Assembly: GCA_002352205.1 (NCBI GenBank)
Contig: DEHZ01000004.1
Coordinates: forward strand, 84,802-148,801
Direction: 5' to 3'
Length of the DNA stretch: 64,000 bases
Source: Flavobacterium sp. UBA2787
Lineage (GTDB): Bacteria > Bacteroidota > Bacteroidia > Flavobacteriales > Flavobacteriaceae
A program made the translations under genes and the position numbers. Below, piece by piece: positions 55,582 through 64,000 of this stretch (the first letter of the stretch is position 1; every line of letters begins with the position of its first letter). Below the pieces are notes generated by a model. The model had not been told where the DNA came from and searched no databases. It saw only the letters and a list, made by a program, of their open reading frames with translations.

Positions 55582-56298
55582 TTACATCCCACAATCACAA
55601 TCAGGCAACTTCTTTTTATCATAAATAAAATGGATTGGAGAAATGGAAACCATCTCATTTTCAAGTGATTTAAGTTCGATTAATTTAGATAAATATTGAT
55701 TAAACGTCAATCGTTCATCAAAATTCAAATAAATTAAAACACGTTTTCCATCGCTGGAAAAAACAGTATATTCTTTTAAAAAAGTAAGTAGTTCGCTCAT
55801 TTCTACTTCATTTCCATCCACAGAAACTTTATTTTTTGGTTTAAAATTTACTGAAAAAGTCTGAAAATGAAGATGATAATCAGGATTTTCTTTTACATAA
55901 ACAGTAGAGAAATAACTGTTGTAGCTATAATTGATTTCCTTAAATGGAATGAAAGCCAATGTTTTTTGGACGCTATCTGTGTAAGAGAAATAATTTCCGG
56001 CTTCTTCGTTTTTATGAAATTGAGCCTTGTCTCTTCTGTCTTGCAACGCCACAATTTCTGGAATTGCAACGTTCAACGGAAGACGTTTATCTACATGAAA
56101 AATCCAATTGGTTGTTCCGATGGTGTTTTTTCTGTTCACTTCGGCAAGGGTATCTTTTCCTTTCGTATCTAAAAAAATATAAATTGGAGAATGATCCACA
56201 ACGGTTGAATCAATTGTTCGATTTGCTTTTACTAATTCAACTTCCTTTTGACAGGAAATCATCATCAAAACACAAAAAAGTAAGGTCAGTTTTTTCAT
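55582..56298 (-). CDS. hypothetical lipoprotein next to folP
   Basis: A 238-residue lipoprotein (MKKLTLLFCVLMMISCQKE, lipobox ISC). The mature part has a middle region IVALQDRRDKAQFHKNEEAGNYFSYTDSVQK, then a C-terminal segment VLIYLNFDERLTFNQYLSKLIELKSLENEMVSI. The latter resembles the periplasmic fold of ExbD/TolR (strand, then helix YxxxxxLIELK). The final residues are CDCGM. No function is assigned. It lies 1 nt after folP and is likely co-transcribed. Confidence 0.8.
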   Translation of the reverse strand: MKKLTLLFCVLMMISCQKEVELVKANRTIDSTVVDHSPIYIFLDTKGKDTLAEVNRKNTIGTTNWIFHVDKRLPLNVAIPEIVALQDRRDKAQFHKNEEAGNYFSYTDSVQKTLAFIPFKEINYSYNSYFSTVYVKENPDYHLHFQTFSVNFKPKNKVSVDGNEVEMSELLTFLKEYTVFSSDGKRVLIYLNFDERLTFNQYLSKLIELKSLENEMVSISPIHFIYDKKKLPDCDCGM

Positions 56299-56299
56299 T

Positions 56300-57124
56300 T
56301 TATAAACTCATTAAAGAAAATAATTTTACACATTCTACCGCTTCTTTTACGTCGTGAACTCTCAAAATCGAAGCTCCTTTTGTCAACGCAATCATATTGA
56401 GAGCAGTGGTTCCGTTCAACGCATCTTCGGGCGAAGATTCCAATGGTTTATAAATCATTGACTTTCGTGAAACTCCGGCTAAAATAGGCAATTCCGTCAT
56501 TTGAAACAATTGTAGTTTTTGCATTACTTCATAATTTTGCTCGATGGTTTTGGCAAATCCGAAACCGGGATCAATAATCAAATCATTAATTCCGAGACTT
56601 CTGGCTTGAGCAATTTTTTCAGAAAAATAGAATAACATTTCTTTTACAATATCATCATATTTAGTCAAATTCATCATCGTTTGCGGCGTTCCCTTCATAT
56701 GCATCATAATATAAGGAACTTGAAATTTTGCCACCGTTTTCATCATATTTTCATCTAAACTTCCGGCAGAAATATCGTTAATCATCGCCGCACCGTTTTC
56801 AATAGAAGCTCTAGCAATTTTGCTTCTGAATGTATCAACCGAAATTATCGTCTTGGGAAATTCTTTCAAAACCGATTTCAAAATTGGAAGTAATCGATTT
56901 GATTCTTCTTCTTCCGAAACGAATTCCGCATTTGGTTTACTGGAATAAGCTCCAATATCAATAAAATCAGCACCTTCATTCAGCATCACTTCTACCCTTT
57001 TGAGAATTTCATTTTCTTGTTGGTATTTTCCTCCGTCAAAAAAAGAATTGGGCGTAACATTCAAAATTCCCATTACTTTGGGTGTTTTTAAATCAACTAA
57101 ATTACCTAAGCAGTTTATTAACAT
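56300..57124 (-). CDS. folP: dihydropteroate synthase
   Basis: A 274-residue folate enzyme that joins p-aminobenzoate to hydroxymethyl-dihydropterin pyrophosphate; the sulfonamide target. It has the motifs VMGILNVTPNSFFDGG (about residues 17-32), ADFIDIGAYSSKPNAEFV, NDISAGSLD, IMMHMKGTPQTM, LIIDPGFGFAKT and GVSRKSMI, and ends ILRVHDVKEAVECVKLF. Length and order are normal. It is the first gene of a two-gene unit and is divergent from the DUF1599 gene. Confidence 0.98.
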   Translation of the reverse strand: MLINCLGNLVDLKTPKVMGILNVTPNSFFDGGKYQQENEILKRVEVMLNEGADFIDIGAYSSKPNAEFVSEEEESNRLLPILKSVLKEFPKTIISVDTFRSKIARASIENGAAMINDISAGSLDENMMKTVAKFQVPYIMMHMKGTPQTMMNLTKYDDIVKEMLFYFSEKIAQARSLGINDLIIDPGFGFAKTIEQNYEVMQKLQLFQMTELPILAGVSRKSMIYKPLESSPEDALNGTTALNMIALTKGASILRVHDVKEAVECVKLFSLMSL

Positions 57125-57175
57125 ATCGTTTGAAAAAAGGCATTAAAAAGTAGCATCTACTTGTTTTGAAAATTG

Positions 57176-57183
57176 TATTTTTG
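57176..57183 (+). promoter_or_regulatory. -7 element of the DUF1599 gene
   Basis: TATTTTTG fits TAnnTTTG. It lies inside a longer frame that starts at 57166 and so supports the ATG at 57211. Confidence 0.5.
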
Positions 57184-57210
57184 AAAATCTTATACAAATA
57201 TAATTCAATA

Positions 57211-57756
57211 ATGGATAGTACTTCCCAACAATATGATAAAGTCATCGCTGTATGCCGACAATTGTATTGCAATAAAATGAAAGATTATGGTAGTGCGTGG
57301 CGAATTCTGCGTTTACCTTCATTAACCGACCAAATTTTTATCAAAGCTCAACGCATTAGAAGTTTACAGGAAAATTCCGTTCGAAAAGTAGATGAAGATG
57401 AAACGGGCGAATTTATTGGCATCATTAATTATTCTATTATGGCTTTGATTCAGTTGGAAAAAGGCGTGGTCGATCAACCCGATTTAGGTTTAGAAGAAGC
57501 CACTCGTTTATATGATGAAAAAATTGCTGAAACCAAATCGCTAATGGAGAACAAAAATCACGATTATGGCGAAGCTTGGCGAGAAATGCGAGTGAGTTCA
57601 TTAACCGATTTAATTTTGCAGAAACTCCTTCGCGTAAAGCAAATTGAAGATAACAAAGGAAAAACATTAGTATCCGAAGGTATTGATGCAAATTATCAAG
57701 ATATGATTAATTATGCCGTTTTTGCTTTAATTCACTTAGGTTTTCACCAAAAATAA
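57211..57756 (+). CDS. DUF1599 family protein
   Basis: A 181-residue cytosolic protein made of two similar halves. The pattern MKDYGSAWRILRLPSLTDQIFIKAQRIRSL (about residues 22-51) recurs as HDYGEAWREMRVSSLTDLILQKLLRVKQI (about 115-143), so the gene is an internal duplication. The DYG.AWR..R..SLTD motif is the family core. Function is unproven. It opens a same-strand run, DUF1599, BT_3928, permease, TlpA-like, tpiA, common in Bacteroidota. Confidence 0.9.
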   Translation: MDSTSQQYDKVIAVCRQLYCNKMKDYGSAWRILRLPSLTDQIFIKAQRIRSLQENSVRKVDEDETGEFIGIINYSIMALIQLEKGVVDQPDLGLEEATRLYDEKIAETKSLMENKNHDYGEAWREMRVSSLTDLILQKLLRVKQIEDNKGKTLVSEGIDANYQDMINYAVFALIHLGFHQK

Positions 57757-57802
57757 CCCAAATTTACACATTGCCAAATTAACTAATTGACACATTATAA
57801 AC

Positions 57803-58909
57803 ATGAAAATTATCACTCATATCTCCAGAATTTTAGTCGGATTGTTATTCATAATTTCCGGATTAATCAAATTAAATGATCCGGTTGGGTTTTCATTTAA
57901 ATTGGAAGAATATTTTTCGGAAGGCGTTTTGAATCTTCCATTTCTAATGCCAATTGCTTTGATGATTGCCGTTTTTGTAGTCATTTTTGAAGTGGTTTTG
58001 GGCGTCATGTTACTCATTGGTTTTAAACCTAAATTCACGGTTTGGAGTTTATTTTTGATGATTGTATTTTTTACATTCCTAACCTTCTACTCTGCCTATT
58101 TCAATAAAGTAACCGATTGCGGTTGTTTTGGCGATGCTTTAAAATTAACACCTTGGGAATCATTTACAAAAGATATTGTTCTGCTGATTTTGATATTAAT
58201 TTTATTGATTAACTTAAAATACATTCAACCACTTTTTGGACGATTGGCTTTAAACATAACCGTTCTGGCTTCTTATATTTTTTGTTTATGGATGGCTTAC
58301 ACCGTATTAATGCATTTGCCTTTTATTGATTTTAGAGCGTATGCTGAAGGAACAAACATTCAAAAAGGAATGGAAATTCCTGCCGGTGCTCAAATGTCGG
58401 AATACGAAATGATTTTTATTTACAAAGTAAATGGTGTAGATACCGAGTTTTCACAAGCCGATGTCATGGCAAATAAAGTGCTGGAAACTGCCGAATTTGT
58501 GGACAGAAAAGACAAATTGATTACACAAGGTTATGTTCCACCAATCCATGATTTTACAATAGAATTAGATGGAAGTGATTATACGGAAGACATGTTGAAA
58601 GAACCAAAATTAATCATGCTAATTTCGTATGATTTAACTAAAGCGGAGCATGATGGTTTGAATGAGTTGGAAGATTTTTACCAAAAAGCGACCAAAAAAG
58701 GCTATAAAGTTATCGGGATGACTTCTTCAGATAAATCGATTATTGATGGTATTAAAGCTGAATACAAATTAAGTTTTGACTATTATTTCTGTGATGCAAC
58801 TACCTTAAAAACAATCGAAAGAGCCAATCCGAGTATAGTTGTTTTAGAAAAAGGAACGATTGTAGAGAAAAAGCATTTTAATGATATTGATAAAGTAACT
58901 TTAAAATAA
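57803..58909 (+). CDS. BT_3928 family membrane protein (DoxX-like plus thioredoxin-like part)
   Basis: A 368-residue protein with about five N-terminal membrane helices. The first is HISRILVGLLFIISGLIKLNDPVGFSFKLEEYF, the DoxX/MauE signature, and NKVTDCGCFGDALKLTPWESF is a conserved cysteine-containing loop (DCGCFG). The C-terminal half (about 190-368) resembles a thioredoxin-fold domain that lacks CxxC. The MauE-like core suggests oxidation or transport of electrons through the membrane. It is 47 nt after the DUF1599 gene and 2 nt from the permease. Confidence 0.9.
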   Translation: MKIITHISRILVGLLFIISGLIKLNDPVGFSFKLEEYFSEGVLNLPFLMPIALMIAVFVVIFEVVLGVMLLIGFKPKFTVWSLFLMIVFFTFLTFYSAYFNKVTDCGCFGDALKLTPWESFTKDIVLLILILILLINLKYIQPLFGRLALNITVLASYIFCLWMAYTVLMHLPFIDFRAYAEGTNIQKGMEIPAGAQMSEYEMIFIYKVNGVDTEFSQADVMANKVLETAEFVDRKDKLITQGYVPPIHDFTIELDGSDYTEDMLKEPKLIMLISYDLTKAEHDGLNELEDFYQKATKKGYKVIGMTSSDKSIIDGIKAEYKLSFDYYFCDATTLKTIERANPSIVVLEKGTIVEKKHFNDIDKVTLK

Positions 58910-58910
58910 G

Positions 58911-59987
58911 TTGATTCGCTATCTCCTAAATAAAATTGGCTATGCTCTGCTTACACTTTTTGGTGTAATTACGGTTATTTTTGTTTTGTTTACGATACTT
59001 CCCGGTGATCCGGCAAGAATGATGCTCGATCAAAATGAAAATTCCGAGCAATTAGCAATCGTCAAAAAAAAGTATGGTTTTGATAAACCGATTTCAACAC
59101 AATATTTATATTATTTGAATGATTTGTCACCTATTTCTTTTCATAGTTCAAATTCAGAAGATTATACTTTTTTATCAGAAGGAAAATACAATGCTTTTCA
59201 ATTAGTGAAGTTAGGAAACACAACAACCGTTTTAAAAACGCCTTATTTAAGAGAAAGTTTTCAGAAAAGCGGTAAAAAAGTAACGGATGTAATTGGAAAT
59301 ACATTACCAAACACATTCATTTTAGCGATTTTTGCCATTATCATTGCCATTGTAATTGGTGTTTTTTTGGGAATCATTTCAGCACTTTATAAAGACACGT
59401 TGTTAGACCGAATTATCGCTTTAATTAGTACGTTAGGAATGAGTGTTCCGTCGTTTTTTAGTGCCATTTTATTTGCTTGGTTGTTCGGGTTTGTATGGCA
59501 TAATTACACCGGACTCAACATGACCGGAAGTTTGTATGAGGTGGATGATTTTGGAGAAGGAAGTTACATTCAGTGGAAAAACATTATTCTTCCCGCAATA
59601 GTTTTGGGAATTCGTCCGCTTGGAGTTGTCATTCAATTGATGCGAAATTCATTATTAGAAACATTCGGACAAGATTATATCAGAACGGCAAAAGCTAAAG
59701 GATTGAATTCGTATCAAATTATTAAAAATCACGCATTAAAAAATTCTCTCAATCCAGTTGTGACAGCTATTTCCGGTTGGTTTGCCTCGATGTTGGCCGG
59801 GGCGGTTTTTGTAGAATATATTTTCGGTTGGAATGGTCTTGGGAAAGAAATCGTTGAAGCATTGAACAACTTAGATTTACCGGTAATTATGGGTTCTGTG
59901 ATTGTGATTGCCACGACTTTTGTAGTAATTAATATTTTGGTGGATTTGGTGTATGCATATTTAGATCCAAAAATCAGGTTAAGCTAA
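58911..59987 (+). CDS. ABC transporter permease, DppB/OppB type
   Basis: A 358-residue inner-membrane permease of peptide/nickel importers. It begins TTG at 58911 (IRYLLNKIGYALLTLFGVITVIFVLF, first helix) and has GDPARMMLD. The six-helix core follows with IGNTLPNTFILAIFAIIIAIVIGVFLGI and the EAA-like loop AKGLNSYQIIKNHALKNSLNPVVT. The C-terminus is GNAVFVEYIFGW-like (AGAVFVEYIFGWNGLGKEIV). No binding protein, second permease or ATPase gene is adjacent, so its partners must be encoded elsewhere. The start overlaps nothing but lies 2 nt from the BT_3928 stop. Confidence 0.92.
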   Translation: MIRYLLNKIGYALLTLFGVITVIFVLFTILPGDPARMMLDQNENSEQLAIVKKKYGFDKPISTQYLYYLNDLSPISFHSSNSEDYTFLSEGKYNAFQLVKLGNTTTVLKTPYLRESFQKSGKKVTDVIGNTLPNTFILAIFAIIIAIVIGVFLGIISALYKDTLLDRIIALISTLGMSVPSFFSAILFAWLFGFVWHNYTGLNMTGSLYEVDDFGEGSYIQWKNIILPAIVLGIRPLGVVIQLMRNSLLETFGQDYIRTAKAKGLNSYQIIKNHALKNSLNPVVTAISGWFASMLAGAVFVEYIFGWNGLGKEIVEALNNLDLPVIMGSVIVIATTFVVINILVDLVYAYLDPKIRLS

Positions 59988-60015
59988 AACGTTTTCGGTT
60001 TTAATTAGGACTTTT

Positions 60016-60049
60016 TTGGGATTTCATTTCCTGAGTTATCGTAAATTTG
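60016..60049 (+). promoter_or_regulatory. promoter of the TlpA-like/tpiA unit
   Basis: TTG (60016-60018) and TAAATTTG (60042-60049) are 23 nt apart, at the outer limit of spacing. The start codon is 18 nt beyond the -7 box. Confidence 0.5.
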
Positions 60050-60067
60050 TGTGATAAAAATTAAATT

Positions 60068-60568
60068 ATGAAAAAAATAATTGTGTCCTTTTTTGTTGCG
60101 TTAGGATTGATTTCCTGCTCCAATGCTCAAAAAACTGAATTTTCAAAAGAAGCTTTAGCTGATAAAATGTTATCTGTAGACGGAAGTGAATTAGCTTTTT
60201 CAGACATCCTGAAAAAATACGAAGGCAAAACTGTTGTCATAGATGTTTGGGCCTCTTGGTGTCCGGATTGTATCAAAGGAATGCCAAAAGTAGAAGCGTT
60301 ACAAAAACAATTTCCTGATGCCGTTTATTTATTTTTATCATATGACAAAACCCCTGAAAGTTGGGCAAAAGGGATTGAAAAATATGCTGTAAATGGCGAA
60401 CATTATTTAATTTTATCCAAATGGAAAGGCGGAACTTTCAGTAATTCAATTGATTTAGATTGGATTCCGCGTTACATTGTTTTAGATAAAACCGGAAAAA
60501 TTGCTTTATATAAAGCCATCGAAGCAGATGATGAAAAATTGATATCGACCATAAAAAACCTTAACTAA
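60068..60568 (+). CDS. TlpA-family thioredoxin-like lipoprotein
   Basis: A 166-residue exported protein with lipoprotein signal (lipobox LISC, cysteine near residue 18). It has a thioredoxin fold: VVIDVWASWCPDCIKGMPKVEALQKQ places the active-site CPDC at about residues 62-65, instead of the usual CGPC or CPPC. The cis-proline is in WIPRYIVLDKTGKIALYKA. It may catalyse disulfide exchange on surface or periplasmic proteins. Its stop codon overlaps the ATG of tpiA (TAATG), so the two genes are translationally coupled. Confidence 0.9.
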   Translation: MKKIIVSFFVALGLISCSNAQKTEFSKEALADKMLSVDGSELAFSDILKKYEGKTVVIDVWASWCPDCIKGMPKVEALQKQFPDAVYLFLSYDKTPESWAKGIEKYAVNGEHYLILSKWKGGTFSNSIDLDWIPRYIVLDKTGKIALYKAIEADDEKLISTIKNLN

Positions 60569-61320
60569 TGAGACAAAAAATCGTTGCAGGAAACTGGAAA
60601 ATGCATAAAAATGCAGAAGAAACCGAAGATTTATTAAACGAATTGATTGATAAAATTCCAACTGATATAGAGCAACGTGTAATTGTTGCTCCAACATTCG
60701 TGAATTTATCAGCGGCAGCCGATCACTTGGAATTCACCAATATTGAAGTCGCAGCTCAAAATATGCACCAAGCGGAAGGCGGAGCTTTTACGGGTGAAAT
60801 TTCAGCTTCAATGCTAAAAAGTGTTGGCATAAACATTGTGATTTTAGGTCATTCTGAACGTAGAGCTTATTTTCACGAAACCGATGCTTTATTAGCCAAC
60901 AAAGTGGATACCGCTTTGAAACACGAAATGGAAGTCATTTTCTGCTTTGGCGAAGAATTAAAAGACCGTCAATCGGGACAACATTTTAATGTGGTAGAAA
61001 ATCAATTAAAAGACGGTTTATTTCACTTAGAGGCTTCGGCTTGGAAGAATATTATTCTGGCATACGAACCGGTTTGGGCGATTGGAACGGGCGAAACGGC
61101 TTCTCCTGAACAAGCACAAGAAATGCATGAATTCATTCGTGGAATTATCAACAAAAACTATGGCAATACTGTTTCAGACAATGTTTCTATTTTATACGGA
61201 GGAAGCGTAAAACCGGAAAATGCTGCCGAAATTTTTTCTAAACCTGATGTAGATGGTGGTTTAATTGGTGGAGCCGCTTTAAAAAGTGATGATTTTGCTA
61301 AAATTGTTTTAGCGGTATAA
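60568..61320 (+). CDS. tpiA: triosephosphate isomerase
   Basis: A 250-residue glycolytic enzyme interconverting dihydroxyacetone phosphate and glyceraldehyde 3-phosphate. It has the N-terminal MRQKIVAGNWKMHKN (catalytic lysine), VAAQNMHQAEGGAFTGE, ILGHSERRAYF (catalytic histidine, about residue 97), AYEPVWAIGTGETASPEQAQ (catalytic glutamate) and ILYGGSVKPENAAEI near the C-terminus. Length is normal. The ATG overlaps the stop of the TlpA-like gene. A strong terminator follows. Confidence 0.98.
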   Translation: MRQKIVAGNWKMHKNAEETEDLLNELIDKIPTDIEQRVIVAPTFVNLSAAADHLEFTNIEVAAQNMHQAEGGAFTGEISASMLKSVGINIVILGHSERRAYFHETDALLANKVDTALKHEMEVIFCFGEELKDRQSGQHFNVVENQLKDGLFHLEASAWKNIILAYEPVWAIGTGETASPEQAQEMHEFIRGIINKNYGNTVSDNVSILYGGSVKPENAAEIFSKPDVDGGLIGGAALKSDDFAKIVLAV

Positions 61321-61335
61321 ATATTTTTACTAAAC

Positions 61336-61377
61336 AAAAAAGTCGTCCAAATTTTCTTTTCGGACGACTTTTTTTTA
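61336..61377. terminator. bidirectional terminator between tpiA and rho
   Basis: AAAAAAGTCGTCC and GGACGACTTTTTT pair around AAATTTTCTTTTC. It is symmetrical and separates the convergent tpiA and rho genes. Confidence 0.9.
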
Positions 61378-61393
61378 TGTAATCAGTTTTCGA

Positions 61394-63115
61394 TTAATCA
61401 TTCATTGAAATCAAAAACTCTTCGTTATTTCTGGTTTTCTTAAATCTGTCGTTTATAAAATCCATTGCTTCTACCGGATTCATATCAGCTAGATATTTTC
61501 GCATTATCCACATACGGTGAATTGTATTTTCATCCAATAATAAGTCATCACGACGTGTGCTTGAAGAGGTTAAATCAATCGCAGGGAAAATACGTTTATT
61601 CGAAATTTTTCTATCCAATTGAAGTTCCATATTACCTGTTCCTTTGAATTCTTCAAAAATAACTTCGTCCATTTTAGAACCTGTTTCGGTAAGAGCCGTT
61701 GCAATAATACTCAACGAACCTCCATTTTCGATATTTCGAGCAGCTCCAAAGAAACGTTTTGGTTTTTGTAAAGCATTGGCATCAACACCACCACTTAACA
61801 CTTTTCCTGACGCCGGTTGAACTGTGTTATAGGCTCTTGCTAAACGTGTAATTGAATCTAATAGAATAACAACATCATGACCACATTCTACCAAACGTTT
61901 TGCTTTTTCTAAAACGATGTTGGCTACTTTTACGTGACGATCGGCTGGTTCATCAAATGTAGAAGCGATTACTTCACCTCGCACATTTCGTTGCATGTCG
62001 GTTACCTCTTCCGGACGTTCGTCAATTAATAAAACAATTAAATATACTTCCGGATGATTGGCGGCAATGGTGTTGGCGATATCTTTCAACAACATGGTTT
62101 TACCTGTTTTTGGCTGAGCTACAATCATTCCGCGTTGCCCTTTTCCTATAGGAGAAAATAAATCAATAATTCGGGTTGAAACGGTAGCTTGCTTTTCGGC
62201 TAATTTGAATTTTTCTTGAGGAAAAATCGGTGTTAAATGTTCAAATGAAACACGATCTCTAACTACTTGCGGATCATGACCGTTAATTTTTAACACTTTT
62301 ACTAAAGGGAAAAACTTCTCTCCTTCTTTTGGAGGTCTAACCACACCTTTTACAGTATCTCCGGTTTTTAAACCAAATAAACGAATTTGTGAAGTGGAAA
62401 GATAAATATCATCGGGCGAGGCCAAGTAATTATAATCGGATGAACGCAAAAACCCGTAACCATCCGGCATCATTTCTAAAACTCCTTCACTTTCTATGAT
62501 TCCGTCAAATTCATAATCGGCATCGCGATAATTAGTTTTTTTGTTTTTAAAGTTTGGATTTTGGTTACCATTTCCGTTTCCGTTACCATTTTGGTGCTTT
62601 TGAAAAGGCTGATTTTGCTGTCGTTGTGGCTGATTTTCAGAATTTGAAACCTGATTCTCTTCTGTAACTGCAGGAGCTTGAACTTCTTGAGCTGAATCGG
62701 ATGTTTCCGGTTGTTCGTTTTTCTTTTTGAATATTTTTTTCTCAAATTTAGATTTTACAAACTTAGCCGGTCTATCAGTATTTTTTGAATCTTGAACATT
62801 TTGTTCAGATTCTGACTGATTGTCTTTAGGAGCAGTATTTTCAATTTCAGCAGACTGTTTTACTTCCGGTTCAGAAAATAAAGTAGAAACTTCTTCTTTT
62901 TTCTCTGCAGGAGCAATTATTCTGGCTCGTTTGGATTTAGAAGCTGATTCATTAGGTTGATTTACTTCAGACTTTGAAACACTATTTTGCGTTTCAATAA
63001 TTTTTTGAATTAAATCGTCTTTTTTTACGCCGTTGAATTTTATTGTTTTGGCTGCTTTCGCAATTTCTTGAAGCTCAGAAAGCTTCATTTCTTTTAATAC
63101 AGAAATTTCAAACAT
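61394..63115 (-). CDS. rho: transcription termination factor Rho
   Basis: A 573-residue hexameric RNA helicase that terminates transcription. It begins with a Rho_N SAP-like motif ([34 protein letters not shown]). A long low-complexity insertion (about 50-190) is rich in E, K, S, N and Q with a [20 protein letters not shown] stretch. The RNA-binding cold-shock-like domain follows ([31 protein letters not shown]). The ATPase core has [15 protein letters not shown] (Walker A), [24 protein letters not shown] and [16 protein letters not shown] at the C-terminus. Bacteroidota Rho proteins often carry such an insertion. Confidence 0.97.
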   Translation of the reverse strand: MFEISVLKEMKLSELQEIAKAAKTIKFNGVKKDDLIQKIIETQNSVSKSEVNQPNESASKSKRARIIAPAEKKEEVSTLFSEPEVKQSAEIENTAPKDNQSESEQNVQDSKNTDRPAKFVKSKFEKKIFKKKNEQPETSDSAQEVQAPAVTEENQVSNSENQPQRQQNQPFQKHQNGNGNGNGNQNPNFKNKKTNYRDADYEFDGIIESEGVLEMMPDGYGFLRSSDYNYLASPDDIYLSTSQIRLFGLKTGDTVKGVVRPPKEGEKFFPLVKVLKINGHDPQVVRDRVSFEHLTPIFPQEKFKLAEKQATVSTRIIDLFSPIGKGQRGMIVAQPKTGKTMLLKDIANTIAANHPEVYLIVLLIDERPEEVTDMQRNVRGEVIASTFDEPADRHVKVANIVLEKAKRLVECGHDVVILLDSITRLARAYNTVQPASGKVLSGGVDANALQKPKRFFGAARNIENGGSLSIIATALTETGSKMDEVIFEEFKGTGNMELQLDRKISNKRIFPAIDLTSSSTRRDDLLLDENTIHRMWIMRKYLADMNPVEAMDFINDRFKKTRNNEEFLISMND

Positions 63116-63264
63116 GAATGTTCTATGATGTTAATTTTTAGTCGGAAAATGTAATGAGGTACACTATAAATATTTTATCTGCTATAATGAAGAAAAAACA
63201 GATTTACATTGCAATATTACAAATATTTTTTAATAAACAATAGCAATTATTAAAAAAGAAAATA

Positions 63265-63272
63265 TATTTTTG
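63265..63272 (+). promoter_or_regulatory. -7 element of the DUF4293 gene
   Basis: TATTTTTG lies 18 nt before the ATG at 63291. The upstream 20 nt are A/T rich with no clear -33 TTG. Confidence 0.4.
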
Positions 63273-63290
63273 CTGAGTTAATATAAAAAC

Positions 63291-63701
63291 ATGTTACAAA
63301 GAATACAATCTATTTACCTTATTGGTGCAATCATATGTTCAGGGATATTACCTTTTTTCTTTCCTTTGTGGTTTGATGAAAACGGTTTTCCTTTTTATTT
63401 TCAAGGAGATTTACCTATTTCAATTTTATTTGGTTTTGGTACCTTATTAGCTATTTTAGCTGTTGGGTCTTATAATAAAAGACAACATCAATTTGTTCTA
63501 AACAGAATGAATATCATATTAAATATAATTTTATTATTATTATTTGTGTTGTATGCCCCAAAATTATCTGGAGACCCATTTGTGTCTAAGAAGGGTATTG
63601 GGCTAGTTCTTCCTTTACTTTCTATCGTGTTTTTAGCATTAGCCAACATCGCTATTCAAAAGGACGAAAAGCTCGTAAAATCGTCGGGCAGACTACGTTA
63701 A
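63291..63701 (+). CDS. DUF4293 family membrane protein
   Basis: A 136-residue inner-membrane protein with four helices: IQSIYLIGAIICSGILPFFFPLW (about 4-26), ISILFGFGTLLAILAVGSY (about 44-62), NIILNIILLLLFVLYAP (about 76-92) and GLVLPLLSIVFLALANIAI (about 106-124). The N-terminal MLQRIQSIYL is the family hallmark. It is widespread in Bacteroidota next to rho and of unknown function. It is divergent from rho and has a strong terminator. Confidence 0.9.
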   Translation: MLQRIQSIYLIGAIICSGILPFFFPLWFDENGFPFYFQGDLPISILFGFGTLLAILAVGSYNKRQHQFVLNRMNIILNIILLLLFVLYAPKLSGDPFVSKKGIGLVLPLLSIVFLALANIAIQKDEKLVKSSGRLR

Positions 63702-63733
63702 TAATATAGTAAACTTAGTTTATTTTAGTGCGT

Positions 63734-63767
63734 TAAAAATCCGAACCAATGGTTCGGATTTTTTTAT
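63734..63767 (+). terminator. rho-independent terminator of the DUF4293 gene
   Basis: AAAATCCGAACC and GGTTCGGATTTT form a nearly perfect stem around AAT with a T run. Confidence 0.9.
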
Positions 63768-63825
63768 TTAATTAACTCACTGATTTTAAGACTTTACCGT
63801 GACTTTACCTAAATTATAACAGAAA

Positions 63826-63858
63826 TTGTTAAAAGATTAGTATTTTTTTTTACTTTTG
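63826..63858 (+). promoter_or_regulatory. promoter of the response-regulator gene
   Basis: TTG (63826-63828) and TACTTTTG (63851-63858) are 22 nt apart. The start codon follows 38 nt after the -7 box. Confidence 0.5.
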
Positions 63859-63896
63859 ATATTGACTTAAGATAATAAACAAACCTCTAAAATTAC

Positions 63897-64000
63897 ATGT
63901 CTGAAAAAATAAGAATTCATCTGGCTGATGATCATCAGGTTCTGATTGACGGAATGCTTGCAGTACTAAAAACGAATTCAAAGTTTGAGGTAGTTGGTCA
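63897..64000 (+). CDS. response regulator, N-terminal receiver part (runs off the window)
   Basis: The first 34 codons of a receiver-domain protein: MSEKIRIHLADDHQVLIDGM, then LAVLKTNSKFEVVG. The acidic pocket DD (in LADDHQVLIDGM) and the following hydrophobic pattern are typical of NarL/LuxR-type response regulators, which usually have a C-terminal helix-turn-helix. That part lies outside the window. The gene has its own promoter. A sensor kinase may follow, but that is not visible here. Confidence 0.85.
   Translation, partial: MSEKIRIHLADDHQVLIDGMLAVLKTNSKFEVVG

Overview
The window looks like a chromosomal segment of a Flavobacteriaceae bacterium, probably Flavobacterium or a close relative. 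The evidence is low GC by eye, Bacteroidota-type promoters (-33 TTG, -7 TAnnTTTG) in front of many genes, type IX secretion (T9SS) C-terminal signals, a TonB receptor paired with a DUF4249 lipoprotein, a monomeric isocitrate dehydrogenase, a long Rho with an N/Q-rich insertion, and many families typical of this group (DUF3822, DUF4126, DUF4293, DUF3667, BT_3928, DUF1599).

Layout. 1-7.2 kb: end of a Gfo/Idh/MocA oxidoreductase, rplS, icd, then an ECF sigma factor coupled to a membrane protein that joins SusC-plug-like and von Willebrand A segments. 7.3-16.2 kb: TonB receptor and DUF4249 lipoprotein, thiamine pyrophosphokinase, an exported protein, rlmF, uvrB. 16.2-20 kb: an accessory island holding one large gene for an LRR-Roc-COR (Roco) protein with a C-terminal effector-like domain. 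20-29 kb: small exported and DinB-type proteins, a hybrid sensor kinase with an AraC output domain, a three-gene exported/lipoprotein cluster, Hsp20. 29-38 kb: mixed accessory genes (PaiB-like, T9SS protein, hydrolases, GH13 lipoprotein, TerB, unknown membrane genes) separated by decayed interspersed repeats. 38-53 kb: ppc, Lrp regulator, M14 peptidase, XRE regulator, acyltransferase, GH114 protein, kdsB, helicase, and a tightly overlapped operon including DUF3822 and rsmD. 53-64 kb: rnpB, rlmH, folP, DUF1599, BT_3928, dppB-like, TlpA-like, tpiA, rho, DUF4293 and the start of a response regulator.

Non-coding structure is rich. Two about 190-bp MITE-like elements (3762-3951, 11253-11443) have terminal inverted repeats and perfect 8-bp target duplications. 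A structured repeat module occurs twice. At 28985-29258 its two parts (A and B) lie about 95 bp apart. At 16151-19935 the same two parts, in the same order, flank the Roco gene, which suggests that the Roco gene is cargo between module halves. Two hairpins, one in the MITE and one in part A, show compensatory base changes between copies. Other repeats are a GCAACCC family that brackets a two-gene membrane unit as a 32-bp imperfect inverted repeat, and CGTCGACATGA-type repeats placed just 3' of minus-strand genes.

The strongest candidate for an undescribed system is the Roco gene in its repeat setting. Next come the sigma factor with its plug/vWA partner, and the sensor kinase with the exported cluster that may be its target. 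No tRNA, rRNA operon, CRISPR array, transposase gene or prophage was seen. Start codons were often moved from the longest reading frame to an internal ATG when a signal peptide or a -7 box decided the matter.
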